DNA from: Candidatus Woesearchaeota archaeon
Lineage (GTDB): Archaea > Nanobdellota > Nanobdellia > Woesearchaeales > UBA10107
Assembly (NCBI GenBank): GCA_013331965.1
Contig: DUFL01000023.1
Location: 1-7,032, forward strand
Length of the DNA stretch: 7,032 bases
Direction of reading: 5' to 3'
Shown: piece by piece, positions 1-4,800 of the stretch
Numbering within the stretch: the stretch's first letter is position 1
How the letters are laid out: each line of letters opens with the position of its first letter
Notes under the pieces: generated by a model
Database searches by the model: none
The model's input: the letters and a program-made list of their open reading frames with translations, nothing else
What the model was told of the DNA's origin: nothing
Position numbers and translations under genes: made by a program

Positions 1-20
1 GCTATTTCAAGAGCTTTTGG

Positions 21-176
21 TTAGAAAGTCTCTAAATTTTTCAATGAATATTTTTGCTCAGTTCTTATCTTGTCCAGCTCAATGTATTCTTCATTCCCCA
101 TATTAGTTTCTAGCTTGGACTCTAAGAATTTTGCAAAAATTCCCATCGCTATTGTAGCCATTGTTATTATTTCCAT
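21..176 (-). CDS. Small hypothetical protein (51 aa) with a hydrophobic N-terminus
   Basis: I do not recognise this protein. The reading frame gives 51 residues beginning MEIITMATIAMGIF. Residues 3-14 are mainly hydrophobic and could be a short membrane or amphipathic helix. The rest is charged (FLESKLETNMGNEEYIELDKIRTEQ split over residues 15-40). The start at 176 is chosen because a run of six G lies 4 nt before this ATG, the same arrangement as upstream of the HD and cdc6 genes. In-frame starts at 188 and 233 exist, but the latter would put a strong hairpin (197-222) inside the coding region. It lies about 100 bp downstream of the HD gene on the same strand, separated by two hairpins, so it may be the last gene of that unit or have its own expression. 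It is short and has no homology call, so it may be spurious. Confidence 0.4.
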   Translation of the reverse strand: MEIITMATIAMGIFAKFLESKLETNMGNEEYIELDKIRTEQKYSLKNLETF

Positions 177-196
177 TTTTCCCCCCATGAATATAA

Positions 197-222
197 GAGC
201 CGCCGGATTTCTCCGACGGCTC
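197..222 (-). other. Stem-loop (10-bp stem, 6-nt loop) before the small ORF
   Basis: Arms 197-206 and 213-222 pair over 10 positions. On the plus strand there is one C/A mismatch. On the minus strand the same position is a U-G wobble, so the stem is fully paired only in minus-strand RNA. This favours a structure in the transcript running from the HD gene towards the small ORF. No long T-run follows, so it is not a textbook terminator. It could be a processing or stabilising element, or could control access to the G-tract ribosome site at 177-186. Confidence 0.6.
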
Positions 223-237
223 AACCCCAACAAACAA

Positions 238-270
238 AGGTTTAGTGAAGACGAATCTTCACAAAAACCT
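238..270 (-). terminator. Hairpin just after the HD gene: two-part stem with TTCG tetraloop
   Basis: An inner perfect 7-bp stem (245-251 with 256-262) closes a 4-nt loop that reads TTCG in minus-strand RNA. An outer 6-bp stem (AGGTTT 238-243 with AAACCT 265-270) extends it past a small 1/2-nt internal loop. It starts 9 nt after the HD gene's stop codon on the transcribed strand. A 3'-end or stabilising hairpin is the likeliest role. The transcribed strand has TTTTT at the base of the outer stem, which might serve archaeal T-tract termination, but termination itself is inferred. Confidence 0.5.
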
Positions 271-278
271 AGGCATGA

Positions 279-1148
279 CTATGAATCGTACGAACGCCTC
301 TCTTGCAGAATTATCGTTTTTGTCTCCCCTATTCCTGTTTTTCTTGGATCGGATTTGTCTTTTCTGATAAGCTGTATTAATGTATTCACTATATGCGGAT
401 TATATTCTCCTCTTTGAGTTCTGTGAATTATATCGACTAAGCCTTCCCTCAACGGAATTTCCCTTCTCAGCCTGAGTGTGTGCAAGCTGTCTGCAATTTT
501 TGCTATCTGTGCTTTTCTGCAGGGTTTTACACCATGTAAATCAGGATAGCCTTCATCTGAATCGTAATATATCTGATGCTCCAGCGCTGTTTGTCTTGCT
601 CCGCTGCTAACGGAATTTTTTCTGTGTTTTCTCAGCGAATATGCATTTATCCTGTCTATTATATCGGCTCCTCTTTCCGGATGAAGATGAATACAGCTCC
701 ATTCTTCTTCTGTTAACTCGCCATCTCTATGAAGAGCCTTAAAATCAAGTATCCCGTCTTTCCCTAAATCATGTATCAATACGCCTAACGACAAATCGTC
801 TAATTCCCTACCTCTTATTCCTCTTGCAGCACCCAATCTGTAAGCTACCGGAGCAACTCCATACATATCAAGAACTGATTTTTCATCTCTGATTCTGAAT
901 TGAGCCAGAACTGATAATAATTCTTCTGGAGTTCTTCTCAATAACTCGGAAAAGTATAATGTGGTTGACTTTCTCGCATCGTCAAAAATATGGCCAAAGT
1001 GCTTCTTGTCATAAACAATCTTATGGATTGTATCTGTTATGAATTTTTTTTCTTTTCTGATGACTGAATCAGAAGCTTCAAAGTCATATTCATGTCTAAC
1101 AGGATATATTAAATGAGATTTTTCAGAGACAGCCCTCGCTGTACTCAT
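279..1148 (-). CDS. HD-GYP-like HD-domain phosphohydrolase
   Basis: This is an HD-superfamily metal-dependent phosphohydrolase of the HD-GYP type, 289 residues long. The N-terminal ~90 residues are unrecognised and probably helical. The catalytic half then follows the family order: HDLGK at 126-130, LTEEEW followed by HLHPERG at 154-160, a lone H191, DEGYP at 198-202, and IADSLHTL with D220. GEYNPHIV near 248-255 matches the family's C-terminal G-x-F-D-P-x-V block. HD-GYP enzymes usually hydrolyse cyclic dinucleotides in bacteria. Here the usual HHE triplet is replaced by EHQ (190-192), the spacing to GYP is two residues longer, and the first upstream His of the superfamily is not evident. 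The substrate is therefore unknown and activity is not assured. The start at 1148 is chosen for the GGGGG tract 5 nt upstream; in-frame ATGs at 1160 and 1181 are alternatives. It lies 104 bp downstream of cdc6 from this start (71 bp from 1181) and is probably co-transcribed with it. Confidence 0.85.
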   Translation of the reverse strand: MSTARAVSEKSHLIYPVRHEYDFEASDSVIRKEKKFITDTIHKIVYDKKHFGHIFDDARKSTTLYFSELLRRTPEELLSVLAQFRIRDEKSVLDMYGVAPVAYRLGAARGIRGRELDDLSLGVLIHDLGKDGILDFKALHRDGELTEEEWSCIHLHPERGADIIDRINAYSLRKHRKNSVSSGARQTALEHQIYYDSDEGYPDLHGVKPCRKAQIAKIADSLHTLRLRREIPLREGLVDIIHRTQRGEYNPHIVNTLIQLIRKDKSDPRKTGIGETKTIILQERRSYDS

Positions 1149-1223
1149 ATTTTCCCCCATTTCGACCTGTATGTTTCCCATGTTTATCTCTTTTTTATTT
1201 TTGGACAGTTTCCTATTCTTCTT

Positions 1224-1243
1224 GTGTAGAAATTGCTCTACAC
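1224..1243 (-). repeat. Perfect 7-bp inverted repeat between cdc6 and the HD gene
   Basis: GTGTAGA (1224-1230) and TCTACAC (1237-1243) are exact reverse complements around the 6-nt loop AATTGC. It begins 9 nt past the cdc6 stop on the transcribed strand. It could be an intercistronic RNA hairpin (processing or stability) or a dimeric protein-binding site. No T-run follows on the minus strand, so simple termination is not indicated. Confidence 0.5.
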
Positions 1244-1252
1244 CTCTTTTGT

Positions 1253-2431
1253 TCAGATAGAGTCTCTCAAAAGCTTTTCAGCTTTCTTGAAAAGTGCTTT
1301 GTCCAAATTGAATGTGATCTTTCTTATTTTTTTGTTCGCTGAAGACAGCCAGCCGACTTCTGATTTAACCAATCCTAAATCATTGAAATTTATGAAAAAT
1401 GATCTTATCATTCGTTCAGTTAAAGGCTCTGCATTGTACTGCTTGCAAAGCTCCTGATATTCCCTGAATACATCTCCCCCAATCTGAACTTTTTTCTGAT
1501 TCTTAAGCATAGTAAGGTATAATATTTTCTGATGCTTCGTCAAAGATGATACTGTGTTAAGGATTGAATTTGATTCAAGATTCGAGTCTGCATCGCTTAC
1601 AACATCAAGTGTTATCTTCGATTCATTCTTGGCCATTGTTATTTTTGCACAGGAATCAAGAAGTTCCAGCGCCCTTCTTGCGTCTCCTCCTCTGCTTGCT
1701 TCAATCTCCGCAATTTTGTTTATTACAGCATCGGTGCAGACGTTCGGCTTAAGTGAATGCTTTACCCTTTCCCTTAAAATATCCCCGAGCTCTTCTGAAT
1801 TATAAGGATTGAAAATTACCTTGACTCTTCCAAACGCAGACTGGGTTCTCGGTTTTATGTAGTCAGAGACCCTCACATCATTTGAAATAATTATAGTCGA
1901 TACTTTCGATTTCATGTTTAATTCATTGATTCTGCTCAGCCTGTAAAGAATATCATCTCCGGATTCTTTTAATGCATAGTCAACCTCATCCAGAACAATC
2001 AATATATTTGAATCTCTTTTGTTCAGTTCTTTACTGAACTCATCTATTGCTTTCGCCCTGTTCCAGCCAAGCCTCGGATATTCCTTGTCAGGATTCAATT
2101 GTGCAAGTAAATCAACTAAAATTGTCGTTTCTGACCTGTTTTCTGAGCAGTTTACATATAATTTCTCAAACTGAACTTTGTTCTTTTTTGTCTCAGTAGT
2201 CAGTTTCTCGCCAAGCTCCATGATCAAGCTTGTTTTCCCTGTTCCCGGATTTCCGTAAACAAAGATGCATGATATCGGAGAATTCATAAGGATTGGCGCC
2301 AACTCCATGATAAGCTCATTCTTTTGTTCTGTTCTATGAAGTAATCCACCCGGAGGTATTAACGCATAGATTAAATCCCTATTCTTGTAGATAGGGTTTC
2401 TCAAAACACTTTCAAAGCTTATTTCAGTCAT
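1253..2431 (-). CDS. cdc6: Orc1/Cdc6 replication initiator ATPase
   Basis: This is the archaeal origin-recognition AAA+ ATPase that binds origin DNA and helps load the MCM helicase. With the ATG at 2431 it has 392 residues, normal for the family. The N-terminus has the typical PPGGLLHR-type lead-in (~26-33). Walker A GNPGTGKTS is at 60-68 and Walker B ILIVLDEVD at 143-151. Sensor 1 is the Asn in IIISND (~184). A PRTQSAFGRVKVIFNPY segment (~194-210) matches the arginine-finger and FxPY region. Sensor 2 is GGDARRALELLD (248-259). The C-terminal ~100 residues (LTKHQKILYLTML onwards) form the DNA-binding winged helix. All ATPase motifs are intact. A TTG at 2437 could extend it by two residues, but the ATG with a GGGGGG tract 6 nt upstream is preferred. 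It is divergent from the winged-helix gene across a structured 384-bp gap and is followed by the HD gene. Confidence 0.96.
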   Translation of the reverse strand: MTEISFESVLRNPIYKNRDLIYALIPPGGLLHRTEQKNELIMELAPILMNSPISCIFVYGNPGTGKTSLIMELGEKLTTETKKNKVQFEKLYVNCSENRSETTILVDLLAQLNPDKEYPRLGWNRAKAIDEFSKELNKRDSNILIVLDEVDYALKESGDDILYRLSRINELNMKSKVSTIIISNDVRVSDYIKPRTQSAFGRVKVIFNPYNSEELGDILRERVKHSLKPNVCTDAVINKIAEIEASRGGDARRALELLDSCAKITMAKNESKITLDVVSDADSNLESNSILNTVSSLTKHQKILYLTMLKNQKKVQIGGDVFREYQELCKQYNAEPLTERMIRSFFINFNDLGLVKSEVGWLSSANKKIRKITFNLDKALFKKAEKLLRDSI

Positions 2432-2452
2432 AACCAACCCCCCAATGATACA

Positions 2453-2516
2453 ATTTTGGCGTAGCCAAAATGTGCATCTCGGCTTTTGCCGAGATTGTAA
2501 GTGAAGTTTCCTTCAC
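2453..2516 (-). promoter_or_regulatory. Three tandem perfect stem-loops in the cdc6 5' leader
   Basis: Three independent perfect hairpins lie in 64 bp directly upstream of cdc6: 2453-2471 (8-bp stem ATTTTGGC/GCCAAAAT, 3-nt loop), 2476-2495 (8-bp stem ATCTCGGC/GCCGAGAT, 4-nt loop) and 2501-2516 (6-bp stem GTGAAG/CTTCAC). On the minus-strand RNA the loops read TAC, AAAA and GAAA, the last a GNRA tetraloop. The final hairpin ends about 10 nt before the GGGGGG ribosome site. The structures are certain as sequence; a role in controlling cdc6 expression, or in an origin as cruciforms, is inference. Confidence 0.7.
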
Positions 2517-2523
2517 ACTGGAT

Positions 2524-2550
2524 TATTTAAATTATTCCGGAGTTTATATA
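2524..2550 (-). promoter_or_regulatory. cdc6: Candidate cdc6 promoter: two TATA-like boxes
   Basis: Read on the minus strand there are two archaeal TATA-like elements, TATATAAA (2550-2543) and TTTAAATA (2531-2524). With the usual ~25-bp spacing they would start transcription near 2520 and 2502. Only the first would include all three leader hairpins, giving a leader of about 90 nt. The first box is nearly symmetric (TTTATATA on plus), so it could also drive rightward transcription into 2570-2815. Confidence 0.5.
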
Positions 2551-2561
2551 TCTTTCCTTTT

Positions 2562-2634
2562 CTTCCGTTTGTGACGTCACTTCCGTTTATTCTAATCCTT
2601 CAAATCGTGCCTTTCAAGACCCCTACTTCCGTTA
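2562..2634. repeat. Three direct copies of CTTCCGTT
   Basis: CTTCCGTTT occurs at 2562-2570 and 2580-2588, and CTTCCGTTA at 2626-2634. The first two are 18 bp apart, close to two helical turns (start to start), and the third is 46 bp further on. The minus-strand reading AAACGGAAG loosely resembles the AAACGAAG part of archaeal origin recognition boxes. They are candidate binding sites for Cdc6 or a transcription regulator. Confidence 0.5.
2571..2580. repeat. Perfect 10-bp palindrome GTGACGTCAC
   Basis: GTGACGTCAC is its own exact reverse complement. It fills the gap between the first two CTTCCGTTT repeats exactly, sharing its last C with the second repeat. Such a symmetric site suits a dimeric DNA-binding protein. 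The binder is unknown. Confidence 0.5.
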
Positions 2635-2653
2635 CTTAAAAAGGGTTATTTTT

Positions 2654-2774
2654 GGATTAGTGCCACTTGGCTTGTGATTCTTCTCTATCAGAAATCGTTT
2701 GTGCCCCGCAGGGGGCGTCCCCCCGAACTAATACTAAGTTTAACGTAATTAAGCAGCGGTATAGGCACTAATCC
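2654..2774 (+). repeat. 11-bp perfect inverted repeat, arms 99 bp apart; possible small RNA
   Basis: GGATTAGTGCC (2654-2664) and GGCACTAATCC (2764-2774) are exact reverse complements. As RNA, this 121-nt stretch would be closed by an 11-bp stem. Inside are a GC-rich hairpin (2703-2724) and weaker pairings such as CGTT 2696-2699 with AACG 2742-2745. I compared it with 5S rRNA, whose length is similar, and with tRNA, and found no matching core motifs. It is either an undescribed structured RNA or a pair of regulator/initiator sites; the right arm lies 12 bp upstream of the winged-helix gene's TATA box. Confidence 0.4.
2703..2724 (+). other. GC-rich stretch with two mutually exclusive hairpins
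   Basis: The G-run 2711-2715 can pair leftwards (GCCCC 2703-2707 with GGGGC 2712-2716, loop GCAG) or rightwards (GGGGG 2711-2715 with CCCCC 2719-2723, loop CGT). The two cannot form together. The stretch is strikingly GC-rich against its AT-rich surroundings. It sits in the middle of the 121-nt inverted-repeat element. Confidence 0.5.
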
Positions 2775-2786
2775 TGTTAGCAAAAC

Positions 2787-2795
2787 TATAAAAAT
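2787..2795 (+). promoter_or_regulatory. TATA box of the winged-helix gene (leaderless)
   Basis: TATAAAAAT, preceded by the A-rich GCAAAAC (a BRE-like stretch), is centred about 25 bp before the ATG at 2816. Transcription would begin at or next to the start codon, so the mRNA is probably leaderless. CTAATC, also found at 2768-2773, lies at 2809-2814 right at the predicted start site. Confidence 0.65.
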
Positions 2796-2815
2796 AAGGT
2801 TAAATTGCCTAATCT

Positions 2816-3379
2816 ATGTCATTATACGAGATACTGGTCAACAGGCCTTGTGTATGGATTCTAAAGGAGTTATACGAAGCCGAGGTCATCAACAGGAAAG
2901 TCTATACAATACGTGTTTCCGACCTCAAGAAGGTCATCAGAATAGATAATCCTGGTAAGTACATAAAGATTCTTGAAAGCAACGGATTGCTTCATGTCGA
3001 TACGATTGATGCTGACACTGTGATTTCTTTGAATCAGAAGGGAAAGGAGTTTTTCAAGCTGTTTGACAAATTAAAGATACTTGTGGAGAGCCAGGTCAAA
3101 ATAATTGAAGAAAAGCCTATGGCAAAGATTGAATATAGTTTAACAGATCCTGAAAAAAAAGCACTATTTTCTGTCTACAAAATAACCAAAGAAGTCGGTG
3201 ATGAGCTGCCTATTGATTCATTGATTATTGATAAAAAGCAGGATGTTGTTTATGATAAGCTGCAAAAGTTAAATTTAATTGCAAGAGTTAAAAGTCCGAA
3301 AGGGAAAGGAATTACTATTTCTTTAACACCCGCAGGAAAGAGAGTAATACAGCAGGAAGTTAGCGAGAGACTGAAATAA
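2816..3379 (+). CDS. Double winged-helix DNA-binding protein, hypothetical regulator
   Basis: This 187-residue protein is unrecognised at family level. It appears to hold two winged helix-turn-helix domains. The first spans about 1-85 and ends in the wing-and-helix pattern TVISLNQKGKEFF (68-80). The second spans about 108-187 and ends in the parallel ITISLTPAGKRVI (166-178). A helical linker rich in Lys and Glu (~85-105) joins them. Paired SLxxxGK signatures at equivalent places suggest an internal duplication. A DNA-binding regulator is the natural reading, with no enzymatic motifs seen. Its promoter region carries repeated CTAATC sites (2768, 2809, and inverted at 2655), so autoregulation is possible. 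It is divergent from cdc6 and separated by 1 nt from the DUF1653 gene, which implies one transcript. Start: ATG about 25 bp after a good TATA box. Confidence 0.8.
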   Translation: MSLYEILVNRPCVWILKELYEAEVINRKVYTIRVSDLKKVIRIDNPGKYIKILESNGLLHVDTIDADTVISLNQKGKEFFKLFDKLKILVESQVKIIEEKPMAKIEYSLTDPEKKALFSVYKITKEVGDELPIDSLIIDKKQDVVYDKLQKLNLIARVKSPKGKGITISLTPAGKRVIQQEVSERLK

Positions 3380-3380
3380 A

Positions 3381-3611
3381 ATGGAAGAAATAAAACGCGG
3401 AATTTACAGGGACTATAAGGGCGCTCTCTATATGGTCATCTGCGTAGCGAAGTACAGCGAGAATCTTGAAGAATTAGTAGTCTACAAAGCTACAATAGGG
3501 GACTGGAACATCTGGGCCAAACCTAAATGTAAATTTCTGGAAGAAATTGCTGTAAACGGGAAAAAAGTTCCCAGGTACAAATACGACGGTCCAATTCCCG
3601 GCTCTAGATGA
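3381..3611 (+). CDS. DUF1653 family small protein
   Basis: This 76-residue protein matches the DUF1653 pattern over nearly its whole length: GIYRDYKGALYMVICVA (7-23), the acidic SENLEELVVYKA (26-37), a tryptophan-rich centre WNIWAKPKCKF (42-52), and an ending VPRYKYDG. The family is a small domain of unknown function known mainly from bacteria, so an archaeal copy may reflect transfer; that is inference. There is no signal peptide or membrane segment. The ATG follows the stop of the winged-helix gene after 1 nt with no strong ribosome site, so translation is probably coupled. Its 3' end overlaps the convergent trm1 by 8 bp. Confidence 0.85.
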   Translation: MEEIKRGIYRDYKGALYMVICVAKYSENLEELVVYKATIGDWNIWAKPKCKFLEEIAVNGKKVPRYKYDGPIPGSR

Positions 3612-4668
3612 GTTTCTTTAGTTCTTCAATACCTAACTTAGTCTTTATTGCATTCGGATTGTAATGCACTCTTGTTGCTTTTGCTTTTCTGATGATTGAT
3701 TCAAAATTAGGAACAGGAACTTTCAGCTTCTTGCTTAACATATGAAGATCGTAAGAACCAACAATATCTAATTCGTTGTGAATTAAAGTTAAAAGCTTCT
3801 TTGCTTCCTTATCGTTCGTTAAATTAATCATTTTTTTAATTAACGCGTTATTACTTAAACTTCCAACAAATAGAGGACCAATCGCAATCCAATTATCTCT
3901 GAAATTATGATTGGAAACTTCGTAAGCAAGTGTTTTGGGATTGAACAGGACATATTTATGCTGCTTGATTAGTTCTTCGCATAATGTTCTGTTTTTTATA
4001 CATCTGAAAAATACTCTTGCGTAATGCTCTTTTGCATATGAAAATACAGGAATCAGTGCTTTCTCGAACTGAGCTCCGATTAGCTGGACTTTTCTTATTA
4101 AAATCCTCAAAGATGACTCGTGCATGAAACCGTTCCTGAAACTGCTGCTCCAGTAAATTCTTCTGCACGTTTTCGGATAAGTCCCCGCCAAAACAGAAGT
4201 ATCCGTTGCAGTGACTCCCAATATTCCGTTCCTTGAAAGTCTTTTAACACTTGAATCAAGAAAATCATTAGGAGTTCCGAAAGGATCAATATCTATATAA
4301 TCAAATCCGTTTGATTTTAACAGAAATAAGTTTGCGTCTTCTGAATGAAATTCAACTTTTGATTTATTTAATTTTAAGTTACTTAATTTAAAATTTCTTT
4401 TTATTTTTTTAATAGAATTAATATCATTGGTGCAAATCTTCTTTATTTTGTTCTTCTTCAGCTCATTAATCAGCCTTATCGAGCGGACTCCTGTCCCGGC
4501 CATGATGTCTGCAATCTGCATCTGTTTATTCTCAGCAGAATTCAGTAAAAGAACAGTCATATCCCTGTTAAGCTTCATAACCGGATTGTAGAATACTTGT
4601 AATTTCTTTGATACTTTCGGATTTTCATCTACTTCGATGACTGCTTTGCCTTCCTGTATTTTCTTCAT
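3604..4668 (-). CDS. trm1: tRNA (guanine(26)-N2)-dimethyltransferase Trm1
   Basis: Trm1 uses S-adenosylmethionine to make N2,N2-dimethylguanosine at tRNA position 26. The 354-residue product shows the N-terminal VFYNPVMKLNRD (25-36), SAM-binding motif I ADIMAGTGVRSIR (53-65), the acidic motif II CTNDINS (79-85), the catalytic YIDIDPFGTP (124-133), and TATDTSVLAGTYPKTCRRIY (153-172). The C-terminal part contains IGPLFVG (263-269) and ends with ATRVHYNPNAIKT (331-343), as in archaeal Trm1. The Cys-rich zinc motif common in family members is absent: only C223 and C230 are present in that region, and the usual LCG is LAG. The start at 4668 is preferred over 4731 because a TATA box lies 25 bp upstream and similarity begins there. 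It converges on the DUF1653 gene and diverges from the membrane protein. Confidence 0.95.
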   Translation of the reverse strand: MKKIQEGKAVIEVDENPKVSKKLQVFYNPVMKLNRDMTVLLLNSAENKQMQIADIMAGTGVRSIRLINELKKNKIKKICTNDINSIKKIKRNFKLSNLKLNKSKVEFHSEDANLFLLKSNGFDYIDIDPFGTPNDFLDSSVKRLSRNGILGVTATDTSVLAGTYPKTCRRIYWSSSFRNGFMHESSLRILIRKVQLIGAQFEKALIPVFSYAKEHYARVFFRCIKNRTLCEELIKQHKYVLFNPKTLAYEVSNHNFRDNWIAIGPLFVGSLSNNALIKKMINLTNDKEAKKLLTLIHNELDIVGSYDLHMLSKKLKVPVPNFESIIRKAKATRVHYNPNAIKTKLGIEELKKLI

Positions 4669-4688
4669 GATGAAATAAACTAGATTGG

Positions 4689-4697
4689 TATATTTAA
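4689..4697 (-). promoter_or_regulatory. trm1: TATA box of trm1 (leaderless)
   Basis: TTAAATATA on the minus strand is centred about 25 bp from the ATG at 4668. This predicts a leaderless mRNA and decides the start: the longer frame from 4731 would run through this box. Confidence 0.7.
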
Positions 4698-4770
4698 GCA
4701 TATCGCGAACTAAGCAAAACACAAATGCCAAATTCTCGTATTAATAATAACGAACTAAAAATACCAAAAG

Positions 4771-4779
4771 TAATATAAA
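4771..4779 (+). promoter_or_regulatory. TATA box of the membrane-protein gene (leaderless)
   Basis: TAATATAAA is centred about 26 bp before the ATG at 4801, again implying a start of transcription at the start codon. It is arranged back to back with the trm1 box about 80 bp away. Confidence 0.55.
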
Positions 4780-4800
4780 CCAATTAAATAACCAAAATGC

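Larger units (their letters stand above)
2432..2815. other. Non-coding cdc6-adjacent region; candidate replication origin
   Basis: No convincing gene lies in this 384-bp gap. It contains the cdc6 leader hairpins, an AT-rich stretch with TATATA (2522-2550), a 16-nt pyrimidine tract (2551-2566), three CTTCCGTT repeats, a perfect palindrome, a long inverted repeat and a GC-rich hairpin. Archaeal origins are commonly next to an orc1/cdc6 gene and carry repeated initiator sites beside AT-rich DNA, and genes diverge from this gap. I do not see a full canonical ORB sequence, so the origin call is inference from position and repeat content. Confidence 0.4.

Noticed and set aside
70..417. 115-residue plus-strand frame across the left end
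   Set aside because: It runs antisense through the HD gene end and both hairpins, has no promoter or ribosome site, and its composition is unlike a protein family I know.
1149..1181. Longer HD protein from 1181 or 1160
   Set aside because: Possible, but the start at 1148 has the G-tract site seen at the neighbouring minus-strand genes. I keep the longer forms as alternatives.
2432..2437. TTG at 2437 as the cdc6 start
   Set aside because: It adds only two residues, and the ATG at 2431 has better spacing to the G-tract.
2506..2522. Origin recognition box: minus strand reads TCCAGTG, then TGAA, then GGAAAC
   Set aside because: The two halves of a mini-ORB (TCCAGTGGAAAC) are present but split by a 4-nt insertion, and the stretch is already explained by the GAAA-loop hairpin. 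Chance similarity is likely.
2654..2774. 5S rRNA: 121 nt closed by a terminal stem, with CCCGAAC inside
   Set aside because: The length and the closing stem fit, but the conserved loop and helix motifs of archaeal 5S do not appear in the right order, and CCCGAAC lies too far from the 5' end.
4669..4731. 21-residue N-terminal extension of Trm1 from the ATG at 4731
   Set aside because: The extension would run through the TATA box at 4689-4697, and the family similarity starts at the inner Met.
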